DNA of 64,000 nucleotides from Streptomyces eurythermus (GTDB lineage: Bacteria > Actinomycetota > Actinomycetes > Streptomycetales > Streptomycetaceae): NCBI RefSeq assembly GCF_014649115.1, contig NZ_BMSK01000031.1, positions 17,253 to 81,252 on the forward strand, read 5' to 3'. A program made the translations under genes and the position numbers. The notes beneath the pieces are model-generated. The model saw only the letters and a list, made by a program, of their open reading frames with translations. It did not search any database and was not told the origin of the DNA. Of the stretch, positions 40,068-49,900 are shown piece by piece. Within the stretch, counting starts at the first letter, position 1, and the number at the start of each line of letters is the position of its first letter.

Positions 40068-42644
40068 TCAGCGGCTCGTCGCCGCCGCGTCCGCCGCCTG
40101 GGCCTTCAGGGCCCGTTCGATGCCCGCGCGGGACTCCGAGACCAGGCGGCGCAGGGCCGCGGTCGGGTCGGCCGTGGACAGCCAGGTGTCCGTCTTGGCC
40201 AAGGTGTCCTCGGACACCTGGACCGCCGGGTACAGGCCGACGGCGATCTGCTGGGCGATCTCGTGCGAGCGGGACGCCCACACGTCCTTGAGGACCTCGA
40301 AGTAGCGGTCCGTGTACGGCGCGAGCAGCTCCCGCTGGTCGGTCTGCACGAAGCCGCCGATCACGGCCTCCTGCACGGCGTTGGGCAGCTTGTCGGAGTC
40401 GACGACCGAGGCCCACGCCTCCGCCTTCGCCTCCGGCGTGGGCCGCGCGGCGCGGGCGGTGGCCGCGTGCCGCTCACCGGCCGCCGTCTTGTCCCGCTCG
40501 TACTCGGCCGCGATCTCCGTCTCGTCGTACCGGCCGACCGCCGCGAGCCGCTCCACGAACGCCCAGCGCAGCTCGGTGTCCACGGCCAGGCCCTCGATGG
40601 TCTGCGTGCCGTCGAGCAGGGCCTCCAGCAGGTCCAGCTGCTCCGGCGTGCGCGCGGTCGCCGCGAACGCCCGTGCCCAGGCCAGCTGGTGGTCGCTGCC
40701 CGCCTCGGCCGCGCGCAGATGGGCCAGCGTGGCGTCGGTCCAGCGGGTCAGCAGCGCCTCGCGCGTGGCCGGGTCGGCGTACAGGTCGATGGCCAGCTTC
40801 ACCTGCCGGTGCAGCGACTGCACCACACCGATGTCGGACTCCTTGCCGATGCCGGACAGCACCAGGGAGAGGTAGTCACGGGTGGCCAGTTCGGCGTCCC
40901 GCGTCATGTCCCAGGCCGACGCCCAGCACAGCGCGCGCGGCAGCGACTCGGTGAAGTCGCCGAGGTGCTCGGTGACCACCGCGAGCGACCGCTCGTCCAG
41001 CCGGACCTTGGCGTACGACAGGTCGTCGTCGTTGAGCAGCACCACGGCCGGGCGGCGGCGGCCGGCCAGCTGCGGGACGGCCGTCAGCTCGCCGTCGACG
41101 TCCAGCTCGATCCGGTCGGTGCGCACCAGCTTGCCCGCGTCGGACAGGTCGTACAGGCCGATCGCGATGCGGTGCGGGCGCAGCACCGGCTCGCCCTTGG
41201 CGCCGGCGGGCAGCGCCGGGGCCTCCTGGCGCACCGCGAAGGAGGTGATGACACCGTCGGCGTCCGTCTCCACCTCGGGGCGCAGGATGTTGATGCCGGC
41301 CGTCTCCAGCCACTTCTTCGACCAGGTCTTCAGGTCCCGGCCGGAGGTCTCCTCCAGGGCACCCAGCAGGTCCGACAGGCGGGTGTTGCCGAAGGCGTGC
41401 CGCTTGAAGTACGCCTGCACGCCCTTGAAGAACTCGTCCTCGCCGACGTACGCCACCAGCTGCTTCAGCACGCTGGCGCCCTTGGCGTAGGTGATGCCGT
41501 CGAAGTTGACGAGCACGTCGTCCAGGTCGCGGATGTCCGCCATGATCGGGTGCGTGGACGGCAGCTGGTCCTGCCGGTACGCCCAGGTCTTCATGGAGTT
41601 GGCGAACGTGGTCCACGAGTGCGGCCAGCGGGAGCCGGGGGCCGCGGCCTGGCAGGCGATCGACGTGTACGTGGCGAACGACTCGTTCAGCCACAGGTCG
41701 TTCCACCACTCCATGGTGACCAGGTCGCCGAACCACATGTGGGCCAGCTCGTGCAGGATCGTCTCCGCGCGCACCTCGTACGCCGCGTCGGTCACCTTGG
41801 ACCGGAAGACGTACTGGTCGCGGATGGTCACCGCGCCCGCGTTCTCCATCGCGCCGGCGTTGAACTCGGGCACGAACAGCTGGTCGTACTTCTCGAACGG
41901 GTACGCGTAGTCGAACTTCTCCTGGAACCAGTCGAAGCCCTGCCGGGTGACCTCGAAGATGGCGTCCGCGTCCAGGAACTCGGCGAGCGAGGGCCGGCAG
42001 TAGATGCCGAGCGGCACCGACCGGCCGTCCTTCTCGTACACGCTGTGCACGGAGTGGTACGGACCGGCGATCAGCGCGGTGATGTACGTCGAGATCCGCG
42101 GGGTCGGCGCGAAGGACCAGACGTTGTCCTTCGGTTCCGGGGTGGGCGAGTTGGAGACGACGGTCCAGCCCTCGGGCGCCTTCACGGTGAACTTGAAGGT
42201 GGCCTTCAGGTCCGGCTGCTCGAAGGAGGCGAAGACGCGGCGGGCGTCCGGCACCTCGAACTGCGTGTACAGGTACGCCTGCTCGTCCACCGGGTCGACG
42301 AAGCGGTGCAGGCCCTCGCCGGTGTTGGTGTAGGCGCAGTCCGCGACGACCCGCAGGACGTTGGGGCCCTCGAGCAGGCCCGGCAGCGCGATCCGGGAGT
42401 CCTTGAAGACCTCGGCCGGATCGAGCGGGTCGCCGTTGAGGACCACCTCGTGGACGGTGGGCGCCACCAGGTCGATGAAGGACTCGGTGCCGCCCCGGGC
42501 CACGTCGAAGCGCACCGTGGTCACGGACCGGTAGGTACCCCCACCCTGCGCGCCGGAGAGGTCGAGATCGATCTCGTACGAGTCAACGGTGAGCAGCTCG
42601 GCCCGCTGCTGCGCCTCTTCGCGAGTCAGGTTTGTGCCAGGCAC
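40068..42644 (-). CDS. pepN: Aminopeptidase N (M1 zinc metallopeptidase), copy 1
   Basis: Cytoplasmic aminopeptidase of 858 residues, GTG start at 42644 with GAGGAG upstream. The substrate-recognition GAMEN motif is FNAGAMENAG (264-268 region), the zinc site HELAH uses His298 and His302 with Glu299 as base, and Glu321 is the third ligand (NLWLNESFA-type segment DLWLNESFA). The C-terminal ERAP-like helical domain (about 500-850) is complete. It removes neutral and basic N-terminal residues from peptides. It is the first of two M1 genes in the window; copy 2 is at 54376-56970. Confidence 0.96.
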   Translation of the reverse strand: MPGTNLTREEAQQRAELLTVDSYEIDLDLSGAQGGGTYRSVTTVRFDVARGGTESFIDLVAPTVHEVVLNGDPLDPAEVFKDSRIALPGLLEGPNVLRVVADCAYTNTGEGLHRFVDPVDEQAYLYTQFEVPDARRVFASFEQPDLKATFKFTVKAPEGWTVVSNSPTPEPKDNVWSFAPTPRISTYITALIAGPYHSVHSVYEKDGRSVPLGIYCRPSLAEFLDADAIFEVTRQGFDWFQEKFDYAYPFEKYDQLFVPEFNAGAMENAGAVTIRDQYVFRSKVTDAAYEVRAETILHELAHMWFGDLVTMEWWNDLWLNESFATYTSIACQAAAPGSRWPHSWTTFANSMKTWAYRQDQLPSTHPIMADIRDLDDVLVNFDGITYAKGASVLKQLVAYVGEDEFFKGVQAYFKRHAFGNTRLSDLLGALEETSGRDLKTWSKKWLETAGINILRPEVETDADGVITSFAVRQEAPALPAGAKGEPVLRPHRIAIGLYDLSDAGKLVRTDRIELDVDGELTAVPQLAGRRRPAVVLLNDDDLSYAKVRLDERSLAVVTEHLGDFTESLPRALCWASAWDMTRDAELATRDYLSLVLSGIGKESDIGVVQSLHRQVKLAIDLYADPATREALLTRWTDATLAHLRAAEAGSDHQLAWARAFAATARTPEQLDLLEALLDGTQTIEGLAVDTELRWAFVERLAAVGRYDETEIAAEYERDKTAAGERHAATARAARPTPEAKAEAWASVVDSDKLPNAVQEAVIGGFVQTDQRELLAPYTDRYFEVLKDVWASRSHEIAQQIAVGLYPAVQVSEDTLAKTDTWLSTADPTAALRRLVSESRAGIERALKAQAADAAATSR

Positions 42645-42762
42645 GCGGTCATCTCCTCGTTATGTGTCGGTTGCGCCATCCTTCCATGGGAGTGACGGGG
42701 AACGCGATGTCCGGTTCCCGCCGGTGCCCGTGGCGCCGGAGGACGTGCGCCGAGAGGAGGGC

Positions 42763-42802
42763 GCACACGCGGAAGGCCGCCCGGGGACGGCCTTCCGTGT
42801 GC
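42763..42802 (-). terminator. Terminator of the small secreted protein gene
   Basis: GGAAGGCCG/CGGCCTTCC stem extended by GCACAC/GTGTGC with a 2-base bulge and an 8-base loop. It lies 20 bases past the stop at 42823 on the minus strand. Confidence 0.7.
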
Positions 42803-42822
42803 CGCTGGTCCGCGTCGCGCGC

Positions 42823-43068
42823 TCAGCCCACCACGATCACCACGACACCGGTGCCGACGAGTCCGTTGTGGAAGCCGTTGCCGAAGAAGTTGTTCCGGAA
42901 GCCGCAGCCGTTGCCCCAGCCGCCGCGGTCGAAACAGCCGTGGTGGGTGGAGACCTGCCCCGGCGTGGCCGCCGAGGCCGTGCCCGCCGTGCCGATGGCC
43001 GCGCCACCGGCCAGGACGGCGCCGGCCGCGGATGCCGCGAGGAGACGCCTCACGCGTAGTGCTTTCAT
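42823..43068 (-). CDS. Small secreted Gly/Asn/Phe-rich protein
   Basis: Protein of 81 residues. Signal peptide about residues 1-33 (LLAASAAGAVLAGGAAIGTA, cut near ASA-A). The mature part is about 48 residues: two Cys (HHGCFDRGG and NGCGFRN), a Gly/Asn/Phe-rich stretch (FRNNFFGNGFHNG) and a hydrophobic C-terminus (LVGTGVVVIVVG). The two Cys could form one disulfide. It resembles chaplins only in size, secretion and hydrophobic end; the chaplin sequence motif is not present. Function unknown. Isolated between pepN and a LysR gene, with its own terminator. Confidence 0.8.
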   Translation of the reverse strand: MKALRVRRLLAASAAGAVLAGGAAIGTAGTASAATPGQVSTHHGCFDRGGWGNGCGFRNNFFGNGFHNGLVGTGVVVIVVG

Positions 43069-43331
43069 GGGCCTACCTTCCCTTCCACGCCCTCGTGGGG
43101 TTGTCCGGCACGGGGGCGATGGGTGTCACCGCGGTGCGCTCGGGCACGCGCGGTACACAGGTGATGCCGCGGGGGCGAGGGCACGTCCCGTGTGCCCGGC
43201 CGGGCCTCGTGACCAGGGCGCTCGCCGACGGCGGGCACCGCCCGACCGCGGCCCTCCTCCAACACGCTAGCGGCCCCCCGACGGCTCGGCATCTCGGGCC
43301 CCGGCGCCCGCCCGGCACCGCCCTGCCGGCG

Positions 43332-44216
43332 TCAGCCCGCCGCCCGCCCCGCCTCCGCCTCCGCCAGCGTCCGGGCGAACTCCCGTACCGTCTCCGTCTC
43401 CGCGTCCCGGTGCCAGATCAGGGCCAGTTCGGAGTCGGGGACACCGTCGACGGGGACGTAGGCGATGTCGGTGCGCCGGTGCTGGGCGGCCGTGGGGTGG
43501 CACAGCAGCAGGGCGCCGCGGCCGGCGGCGGCCAGGGACAGGGCCTCCTGAAGGGTGGTGGCCGCCGGGCCGGGCAGCGCGCCGGGGGCGCGGGCGGCCC
43601 GCCAGTACGGCGGGGCCGGCGCCGCCGCGCCGATCAGCGGTACGGCCGCGAGGTCCGCCGCGCCGACCCGGTCCCGGCCGGCGAACGCGTGCCGGCGGGA
43701 GACGGCCAGCGTGTGCCGCTGCCGGGAGAACACCGGCCCGACGACCAGGTCCGGCTCCGCGACCGGCAGCAGCACCACCGCCGCGTCCACCGCGCCCCGC
43801 CGCACCGCCCCGAACGGATCGGCGTACGGGATCTCCACCAGGTCGACCGAACGGGCCGCGTCCTTCGCCTCGAACGCCGTGACCGCCTCCAGCAGCGGCG
43901 CGTAGGCCGTCCCCTGGAAACCGAGCCGCAGCGGGCCGGTACCGCCCCGGGCCACCGCCCGCGCGTCCGCCACCGCCTCGTGCAGTGCCCCGTACGCCGG
44001 ACGCAGCCGCTCCAGGAAGCGTTCGCCGAGCGGGGTCAGCGCCACCCGGCGGCTGGAGCGGTGCACCAGCCGGGCGCCCACCCGGCGCTCCAGCGCGGCC
44101 AGCAGCTGGCTCACCCGGCTCTGCGACACGAACAACCGCTCCCCGGCCCGGCCGAAGTGCAGCTCCTCGGCGAGCACCAGAAAGCACTCCAACTCCCTCA
44201 GCTCCAGCCCGGACAC
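43332..44216 (-). CDS. LysR-family transcriptional regulator
   Basis: Regulator of 294 residues from GTG 44216, with GGAGGGA upstream; the in-frame ATG 44237 would add seven residues without a ribosome-binding site. HTH: LRELECFLVLAEELHFGRAG with recognition helix VSQSRVSQLLAALERRVG, then LVHRSSRRVALTPLG. The effector domain follows (GPLRLGFQGTAYAPLL, HTLAVSRRHAFAG). It is divergent from an MFS exporter gene with 88 bases between, a classic LysR-target arrangement, and a dyad sits in the gap. Confidence 0.9.
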   Translation of the reverse strand: MSGLELRELECFLVLAEELHFGRAGERLFVSQSRVSQLLAALERRVGARLVHRSSRRVALTPLGERFLERLRPAYGALHEAVADARAVARGGTGPLRLGFQGTAYAPLLEAVTAFEAKDAARSVDLVEIPYADPFGAVRRGAVDAAVVLLPVAEPDLVVGPVFSRQRHTLAVSRRHAFAGRDRVGAADLAAVPLIGAAAPAPPYWRAARAPGALPGPAATTLQEALSLAAAGRGALLLCHPTAAQHRRTDIAYVPVDGVPDSELALIWHRDAETETVREFARTLAEAEAGRAAG

Positions 44217-44240
44217 GCGACTCCCTCCGCCGATCACTCC

Positions 44241-44260
44241 CGCTCATGCAAGGGTGAGCG
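44241..44260. promoter_or_regulatory. Inverted repeat between lysR and MFS genes
   Basis: CGCTCA-N8-TGAGCG is a perfect 6-bp dyad in the 88-base divergent region. It is the best candidate binding site for the adjacent LysR protein. ATC/GAT bases outside may extend the dyad. Confidence 0.6.
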
Positions 44261-44304
44261 GATCGCCGTTGTTCCCGCGCCGCCCGCGGCAAAGGCTGGA
44301 AGGC

Positions 44305-45537
44305 ATGGTCTTCCACCGAACCCCCCACCCCCGCACCCGTACCCGCCACCCCGACCGCCGGACCGACACCCCGTCAGACCGCACGGACCGCCCCTGGGCC
44401 GCCGTCGGGATGCTCGCCGGCGCCACCTTCGCCGTCGTCACCACCGAGATGCTCCCCGTCGGCCTGCTCACCTCGCTCGGCACGGGACTGGACGTCTCCG
44501 CCGGCACCGCGGGCCTCGCGGTCACCCTGCCCGGACTGGTCGCCGCCGTCGCCGCCCCGCTGCTGCCGGTCGCCGTGCGCCGCGCCGACCGCCGCACCGT
44601 GCTGTGCGCGCTGCTGCTCCTGCTGGCCGCCGCCAATCTGCTCACCGCGCTCGCCCCCGCCTTCCCCGTGGTGCTCGTCGCCCGGCTGCTGGTCGGGGTG
44701 TGCATGGGCGGGGTGTGGGCGGTGGCCGCCGGGCTCGGCGCGCGGCTGCTGCCCGGGCCGTCGGCCGGCCGGGCCACCGCGCTGGTCTTCAGCGGGATCG
44801 CGGTCGCCTCGGTGCTGGGGGTGCCCGCCGGGACCTTCCTCGGCGCGGTGGCGGGCTGGCGCACCGCCTTCGCCGCGATGACCGGTTGCGCGCTGCTGGT
44901 GGCGGCCGGCCTGGCCGTCGTCCTGCCGCCGCTGCCCGCCGAGGGCGCCGTCCGCCTCGGCACGTTCCCCCGGCTGCTCGGCGCCGCACGGGTGCGGTGG
45001 CTGCTCGTCACCGTCGCCCTGCTGGTCACGGGCCACTTCGCCGCCTACACCTACGTCCGGCCCGTCCTGGAACGCACCCCGGGCACCGGGCCGGGCCTGG
45101 TCGGCACCCTGCTGCTCGGCTACGGACTCGCGGGCGTCGCCGGGAACTTCGCGGGCGGGGCGCTCGCCGCCCGCCGTCCGCGCCGCGCCCTGCGGCTGAT
45201 CGCCACGGTGCTCGGCGCGGTCGTGGTGCTGCTCGCCCCGGCGGGCCGCTCCGCCGCCGGGTCGGCCGCGCTGCTGCTGGTGTGGGGACTGGCGTACGGC
45301 GGGGTGTCCGTGTCCGGGCAGCGGGCCCTCACGGCCGCCGCGCCCGGGGCCCCGGAGGCCGCGTCCGCCCTGTTCGCGGGGGTGTTCAACGCGGCCATCG
45401 CGCTCGGCGCGCTGGCCGGCGGACGGCTCGCGGACGGACCCGGGACGACCGCCGTCCTGCTCACGGGCGGTGTGCTCGCCGGGCTCGCGGCCCTGACCCC
45501 GGGCCGCGACGAGCAAGGGGCGGCCACGTCACCGTGA
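44305..45537 (+). CDS. MFS transporter (drug/metabolite exporter)
   Basis: Inner-membrane protein of 410 residues with twelve helices. ATG 44305 has GGAAGG four bases upstream. An Arg/Pro/Thr-rich cytoplasmic leader of about 30 residues precedes helix 1 (AAVGMLAGATFAVVTTEMLP). The loop 2-3 motif A region (RRADRRTVLCALLLLLAA) and LLVGVCMGGVWAVAAGLGAR are typical of the DHA1 (AraJ/YdhP-like) drug-proton antiporters. Substrate unknown. Probably controlled by the divergent LysR regulator. Confidence 0.9.
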   Translation: MVFHRTPHPRTRTRHPDRRTDTPSDRTDRPWAAVGMLAGATFAVVTTEMLPVGLLTSLGTGLDVSAGTAGLAVTLPGLVAAVAAPLLPVAVRRADRRTVLCALLLLLAAANLLTALAPAFPVVLVARLLVGVCMGGVWAVAAGLGARLLPGPSAGRATALVFSGIAVASVLGVPAGTFLGAVAGWRTAFAAMTGCALLVAAGLAVVLPPLPAEGAVRLGTFPRLLGAARVRWLLVTVALLVTGHFAAYTYVRPVLERTPGTGPGLVGTLLLGYGLAGVAGNFAGGALAARRPRRALRLIATVLGAVVVLLAPAGRSAAGSAALLLVWGLAYGGVSVSGQRALTAAAPGAPEAASALFAGVFNAAIALGALAGGRLADGPGTTAVLLTGGVLAGLAALTPGRDEQGAATSP

Positions 45538-45561
45538 CCGCCCCCGACCGCGTGGGTGCCG

Positions 45562-46581
45562 TTACTTCCCCGACAGCTCCGCCGCCACCAGCTCCGCGAT
45601 CTGCACCGCGTTCAGCGCGGCACCCTTGCGGAGGTTGTCGTTGGAGATGAACAGCGCCAGACCGTTGTCCACCGTCTCGTCGCGGCGGATACGGCCGACG
45701 TACGACGGGTCCTGGCCGGCCGCCTGGAGCGGGGTCGGGATGTCGGACAGGGCCACCCCGGGCGCCTTCGCCAGCAGCTCGGTGGCGCGCTCCGGGCTCA
45801 GGGGACGGGCGAAGCGGGCGTTGACCTGGAGGGAGTGGCCGGAGAAGACCGGCACGCGCACACAGGTGCCGGACACCTTCAGCTCAGGGATCTCCAGGAT
45901 CTTGCGGGACTCGTTGCGCAGCTTCTGCTCCTCGTCGGTCTCGTTCAGACCGTCGTCGACGATCGAACCCGCCAGCGGGAGCACGTTGAAGGCGATCGTG
46001 CGCTTGTAGACCTGCGGCTCGGGGAAGTCGACGGCCGCGCCGTCGTGGGTGAGCTTGTCGGCCTCGGCGGCCACCTTCTGCACCTGGCCGTGCAGTTCGG
46101 CCACGCCCGCGAGACCCGAGCCGGACACCGCCTGGTAGGTGGCGACGACCAGTGCCTCGAGGCCGGCCTCCTCGTGCAGCGGCCGCAGCACCGGCATCGC
46201 GGCCATGGTGGTGCAGTTCGGGTTGGCGATGATGCCCTTGGGGCGGTCGGCGATCGCGTGCGGGTTCACCTCGGAGACCACCAGCGGGACCTCGGGGTCC
46301 TTGCGCCAGGCCGAGGAGTTGTCGATCACGACGGCGCCCTGGGAGGCGACCTTTTCGGCCAGCGCCTTGGAGGTCGCGCCGCCCGCCGAGAAGAGCACGA
46401 TGTCCAGGCCGGTGTAGTCCGCGGTCGCCGCGTCCTCCACCGTCACACCGTCCAGCACGGTCCCGGCCGAGCGGGCCGAGGCGAACAGGCGCAGCTGCGT
46501 GACCGGGAAGTCGCGCTCCGTGAGGATCCTGCGCATGACCGTGCCCACCTGACCGGTGGCTCCGACGATTCCGACCCTCAC
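45562..46581 (-). CDS. asd: Aspartate-semialdehyde dehydrogenase
   Basis: Cytoplasmic enzyme of 339 residues that reduces aspartyl phosphate to aspartate semialdehyde with NADPH, feeding lysine, diaminopimelate, threonine and methionine synthesis. N-terminal Rossmann motif VGIVGATGQVGTVMRRIL, catalytic Cys123 in ANPNCTTMAAMP, and VPVFSGHSLQVNARF with the active-site His. Length is standard. It is not next to an aspartokinase gene here, unlike the ask-asd pairs of many actinobacteria, so this may be a second asd copy. It converges on the MFS gene with 24 bases between. Confidence 0.95.
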   Translation of the reverse strand: MRVGIVGATGQVGTVMRRILTERDFPVTQLRLFASARSAGTVLDGVTVEDAATADYTGLDIVLFSAGGATSKALAEKVASQGAVVIDNSSAWRKDPEVPLVVSEVNPHAIADRPKGIIANPNCTTMAAMPVLRPLHEEAGLEALVVATYQAVSGSGLAGVAELHGQVQKVAAEADKLTHDGAAVDFPEPQVYKRTIAFNVLPLAGSIVDDGLNETDEEQKLRNESRKILEIPELKVSGTCVRVPVFSGHSLQVNARFARPLSPERATELLAKAPGVALSDIPTPLQAAGQDPSYVGRIRRDETVDNGLALFISNDNLRKGAALNAVQIAELVAAELSGK

Positions 46582-46868
46582 GGCGACTCCCTCTTGTGTG
46601 TTGCTTGCCTGACCGGGGCGTTTCCATGATGCGGCCCACCCCGGTCCACCTGTCCAATTCTTTGCCCAGCGTGCCCGAGGAATGGGACACGGCCGCCCCG
46701 GGAACGGTTCCGCACGTCCGCCCGGGACCCCGTCGGGCTGGAGGAATTCCCTCCGCGGCGGCCCCGCGCCGCAAGCTGTGCCGTCCCGCCCCTGCCCGCG
46801 CCGGCCCCGGCCATACGAGGGTGTGACGTACGCCTCTGCGGCCGGCCGCCGGTCCTCGGCGCACGAGA

Positions 46869-46900
46869 AGGGGCGGGTGCCCGTACGGACACCCGCCCCT
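46869..46900 (-). terminator. Terminator of the subtilase gene
   Basis: AGGGGCGGGTG/CACCCGCCCCT stem of 11 bp whose 10-base loop contains CCGTACGG and may pair further. It lies 20 bases past the subtilase stop. The remaining bases up to the asd start (46582-46868) hold the asd promoter and nothing else I recognise. Confidence 0.8.
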
Positions 46901-46920
46901 CGACGCCGGCCGTCACCCCG

Positions 46921-49900
46921 TTACGGCGTGACCTTGCCGATCTTCACGCTCGCCGTGCCCGCCGTCGTGCCGTGCGCGTTCACCAGCCGCACCCGGCCGA
47001 AGAACTCGCGGCCCGCCGGGGCCTCGGCCGCGGCCGTGACCTGGCCGGTGACCGTCGCCGAGGCGCCCGTGGCGAGGTGCACCGGGGCCGCGTCGGCGAC
47101 CGTGACGGAGCCGAGGGCGGAGGAGAAGAACACGTCCCGGTAGTCGTAGTCGGTCGAACCGGACGGGACGGCGTAGCCCACGACCTCGATCGTGTAGGTG
47201 CCGGCGGCCGGGGACGGCACGGAGACCGCCTCCTCCGAGTCGCCGTCGGCGGACTTGCCGACCTCCTTGCCCGCCGCGTCGTACACCGCCAGGTCCAGGT
47301 CGGCCGCCGCGTCCGAGACCCGCCCGATGGCGACGTCGAGCGAGGTCGCGCCGGCCGGGACGGTCACCGTGGTGGTCCGGGTCTCGCCCTGCTTGATCGC
47401 CGGCCGGGCGGACTCGGCGGAGCCGAGCGGGCCGCCGGTCAGCGTGCCGTCCAGCGGGGCGTACCCGTTGGTCACCTTCCAGGACGCGGCGACCGGGGTC
47501 CCGACCTTGGCCTCGGGCACGGTCACGGTCTCCGGGTCGAAGGCCGCGCCGAGGACGGAGACGTCCAGCCGGTAGGGGTTGTCCAGCAGCGGGGAGGTGC
47601 GCCGGGACTCGACCTCGACCTCCCAGACGCCGGGCTGCGGGTCGGCGTACGCGCGCACGCCGGGCTTGCAGCCGTTGCCGTCCAGGTAGTTGTGGTAGCA
47701 GTACGGCGTGCCGGTGGTGTCGGACGGGACGCCGTAGGGGTGGATGGCGATGAACCGGGTCTGGCTGCCGTCCTTCAGCCCGCCGAGGGCGACCTCCAGG
47801 CTCGTGGCGCCCTCGGGCACGGTCAGGAAGTACGACCGGGTGCTGTTGCGCTGCACCGAACCGGACGCGGAGTAGGTGTACTTCACCGGCTCGGCGACGA
47901 CGACCGTGGTGAGGATCTGCTTGTCGACGCCCTCGGTCTTCGGGTCGTCGACCTCGAGGATCGCGCTCTTGAGGCCCGCGGACCCGGGCGCCGCCTGCAC
48001 CTCGACCGTCACCGGCTGGTTCAGCGGGAGCCGCACCACGTCGTCACCGACGATCCGGAAGGTGTGTCCGGCGTTGTTCTCGAAGTGCAGCTCGTGCCGG
48101 ACCGCCTTGTCCGGGCCGGACGTACGGGTGATCGTCACGTCGTACGTCTTCTTCTGGCCCGCCTTCAGGCCGCCCTCGCGGTCGTACAGGCCGGTGCCGT
48201 AGCCGGGGGTCTTCAGGGCGTCGTCGATCGCGGTGTCGACCGGCGCCTTGACGGTGTAGTCGTGGGCGGTGGCGCCGTCCTCGATGGCGTCCCAGGCGTC
48301 CACGATGTTGATCAGGCCCGCGCCCTCCTCGTACGCCTGGACGCCCTTGATGTGGTCGGCGGTCGAGGTCAGCGCGGTGCGCAGCCGGGCGGGGGTGAGG
48401 TCGACGCCCTCGCGCTTCGCGGCCGACAGCAGCAGCGCGGAGGCGCCGGTGGCCTGCGGGGAGGCCATCGAGGTGCCCTGGAGCATCGAGTAGCCGGCCG
48501 GGAGGGAGTAGCCCGCCTCGGCGACCGGACCGCCCGGCAGCCAGGTCTGGGTGGTGTTGATCGCGGCGCCGGGCGCGCTCAGGGTCGGGGTGAAGCCGCC
48601 GTCCTCACGCGGGCCGCGCGAGGAGAACGGCATCATCGCGTACTTCTTCTCCACGACCGAGCCGTAGTTGGCGGCCCAGGTCTCCTTGGAGATGGTCGCG
48701 CCGACCGAGATCACCTTGTCGGCCAGGCCCGGGTCGCCGATGGTGTTGGCGCCCGGCCCGGAGTTGCCGGCGGAGATCACCAGCTGGACGCCGTAGGTGT
48801 CGATGAGCCGGGTGTACAGCTCGGCGCGCGCGTTGTTGCCGTCGTTGAGCGCGGGCAGTCCGCCGATCGACATGTTGACGATGTCGACACCGCGCTTGGT
48901 CACCAGGTCGATCATGCCCTCGGTGAGGGCGACGTTGGTGCAGCCGCCGGTCCAGGTGCAGGCCCGCGAGGACACGATCTTCGCGCCGGGGGCCGCGCCG
49001 TTCATCTTCCCGCCGAACAGGCCGTGGGCGGCGGTGATGCCGGCGACATGGGTGCCGTGCTCGGACTCGATGACCCCGATGTTGACGTAGTCGGCCTTGG
49101 CGCCGGCGGCGTTGTAGACGACGTCCTTGCGGGTCTCCACCACGAACGGGACGCGTTCGGCGACGTCGGTCGCCGGGTCGTCGGTGCCGAAGTAGCCGAC
49201 CTGGAAGCCGTCCTTGTACGGCTTCATCGCCGGGTCGTCGGTGAAGTCCAGGTTGTCGTTGGTGTCGACGCGGACCGTGCCGGCCGCCGGGTCGTACAGC
49301 ACGCCCCAGGCGTCGGTGGTGTCGCCGTCCCGGTTGAGGTCGCCCTTCTCGTCGCCGCCGGCGGTGGCGGACTCGTACATGTAGTTGAACTTGTACGAGC
49401 CCTCGGGCGCCGTGAACCTCTCGGCGCCCTGCGCGGTGGTGACGGAGAAGGCCGGGCCGGTGACGCCGGTGGTCATCCGCCGCCAGGTGCCGTCGCCGTC
49501 GGTGACCGGGTCGGTCGCGGTCACCCAGTCGACGATCTTCCGCTCGCCGGTGGTGGTGGTGCGCAGCGCCGGGTGGCCGAGGTCGACGCCGGAGTCGAGG
49601 ATGCCGATGGTGACCCCGCGCCCGTCCGCCTTCGGGTGGTCCCGGACGAACTCGACGGCACCGGTCTCGAAGGAGGGGTTGTACGGGTTCTCCGCCGGGG
49701 TGTTCCGGCCCGGCGCGGGGTAAGCGGCCTTGCCGGAGGGGGACTTGGCGCCCGTGGGCACCGGGTCGTCCAGCGGGATCTCCTGCTTGAGGTCGATGGC
49801 CCGCACGGAGGAGAGCTTCACGGCGGCGGCGATGGCCGAGTCCGCGCGGCTCGTCGGGACGGTGGCCCGGACATAGCCGAGCTTGTCGTCCGTGCGGCCC

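Noticed and set aside
42823..43068. Chaplin identity for the small secreted protein
   Set aside because: Size and secretion fit, but the conserved chaplin domain pattern is absent.
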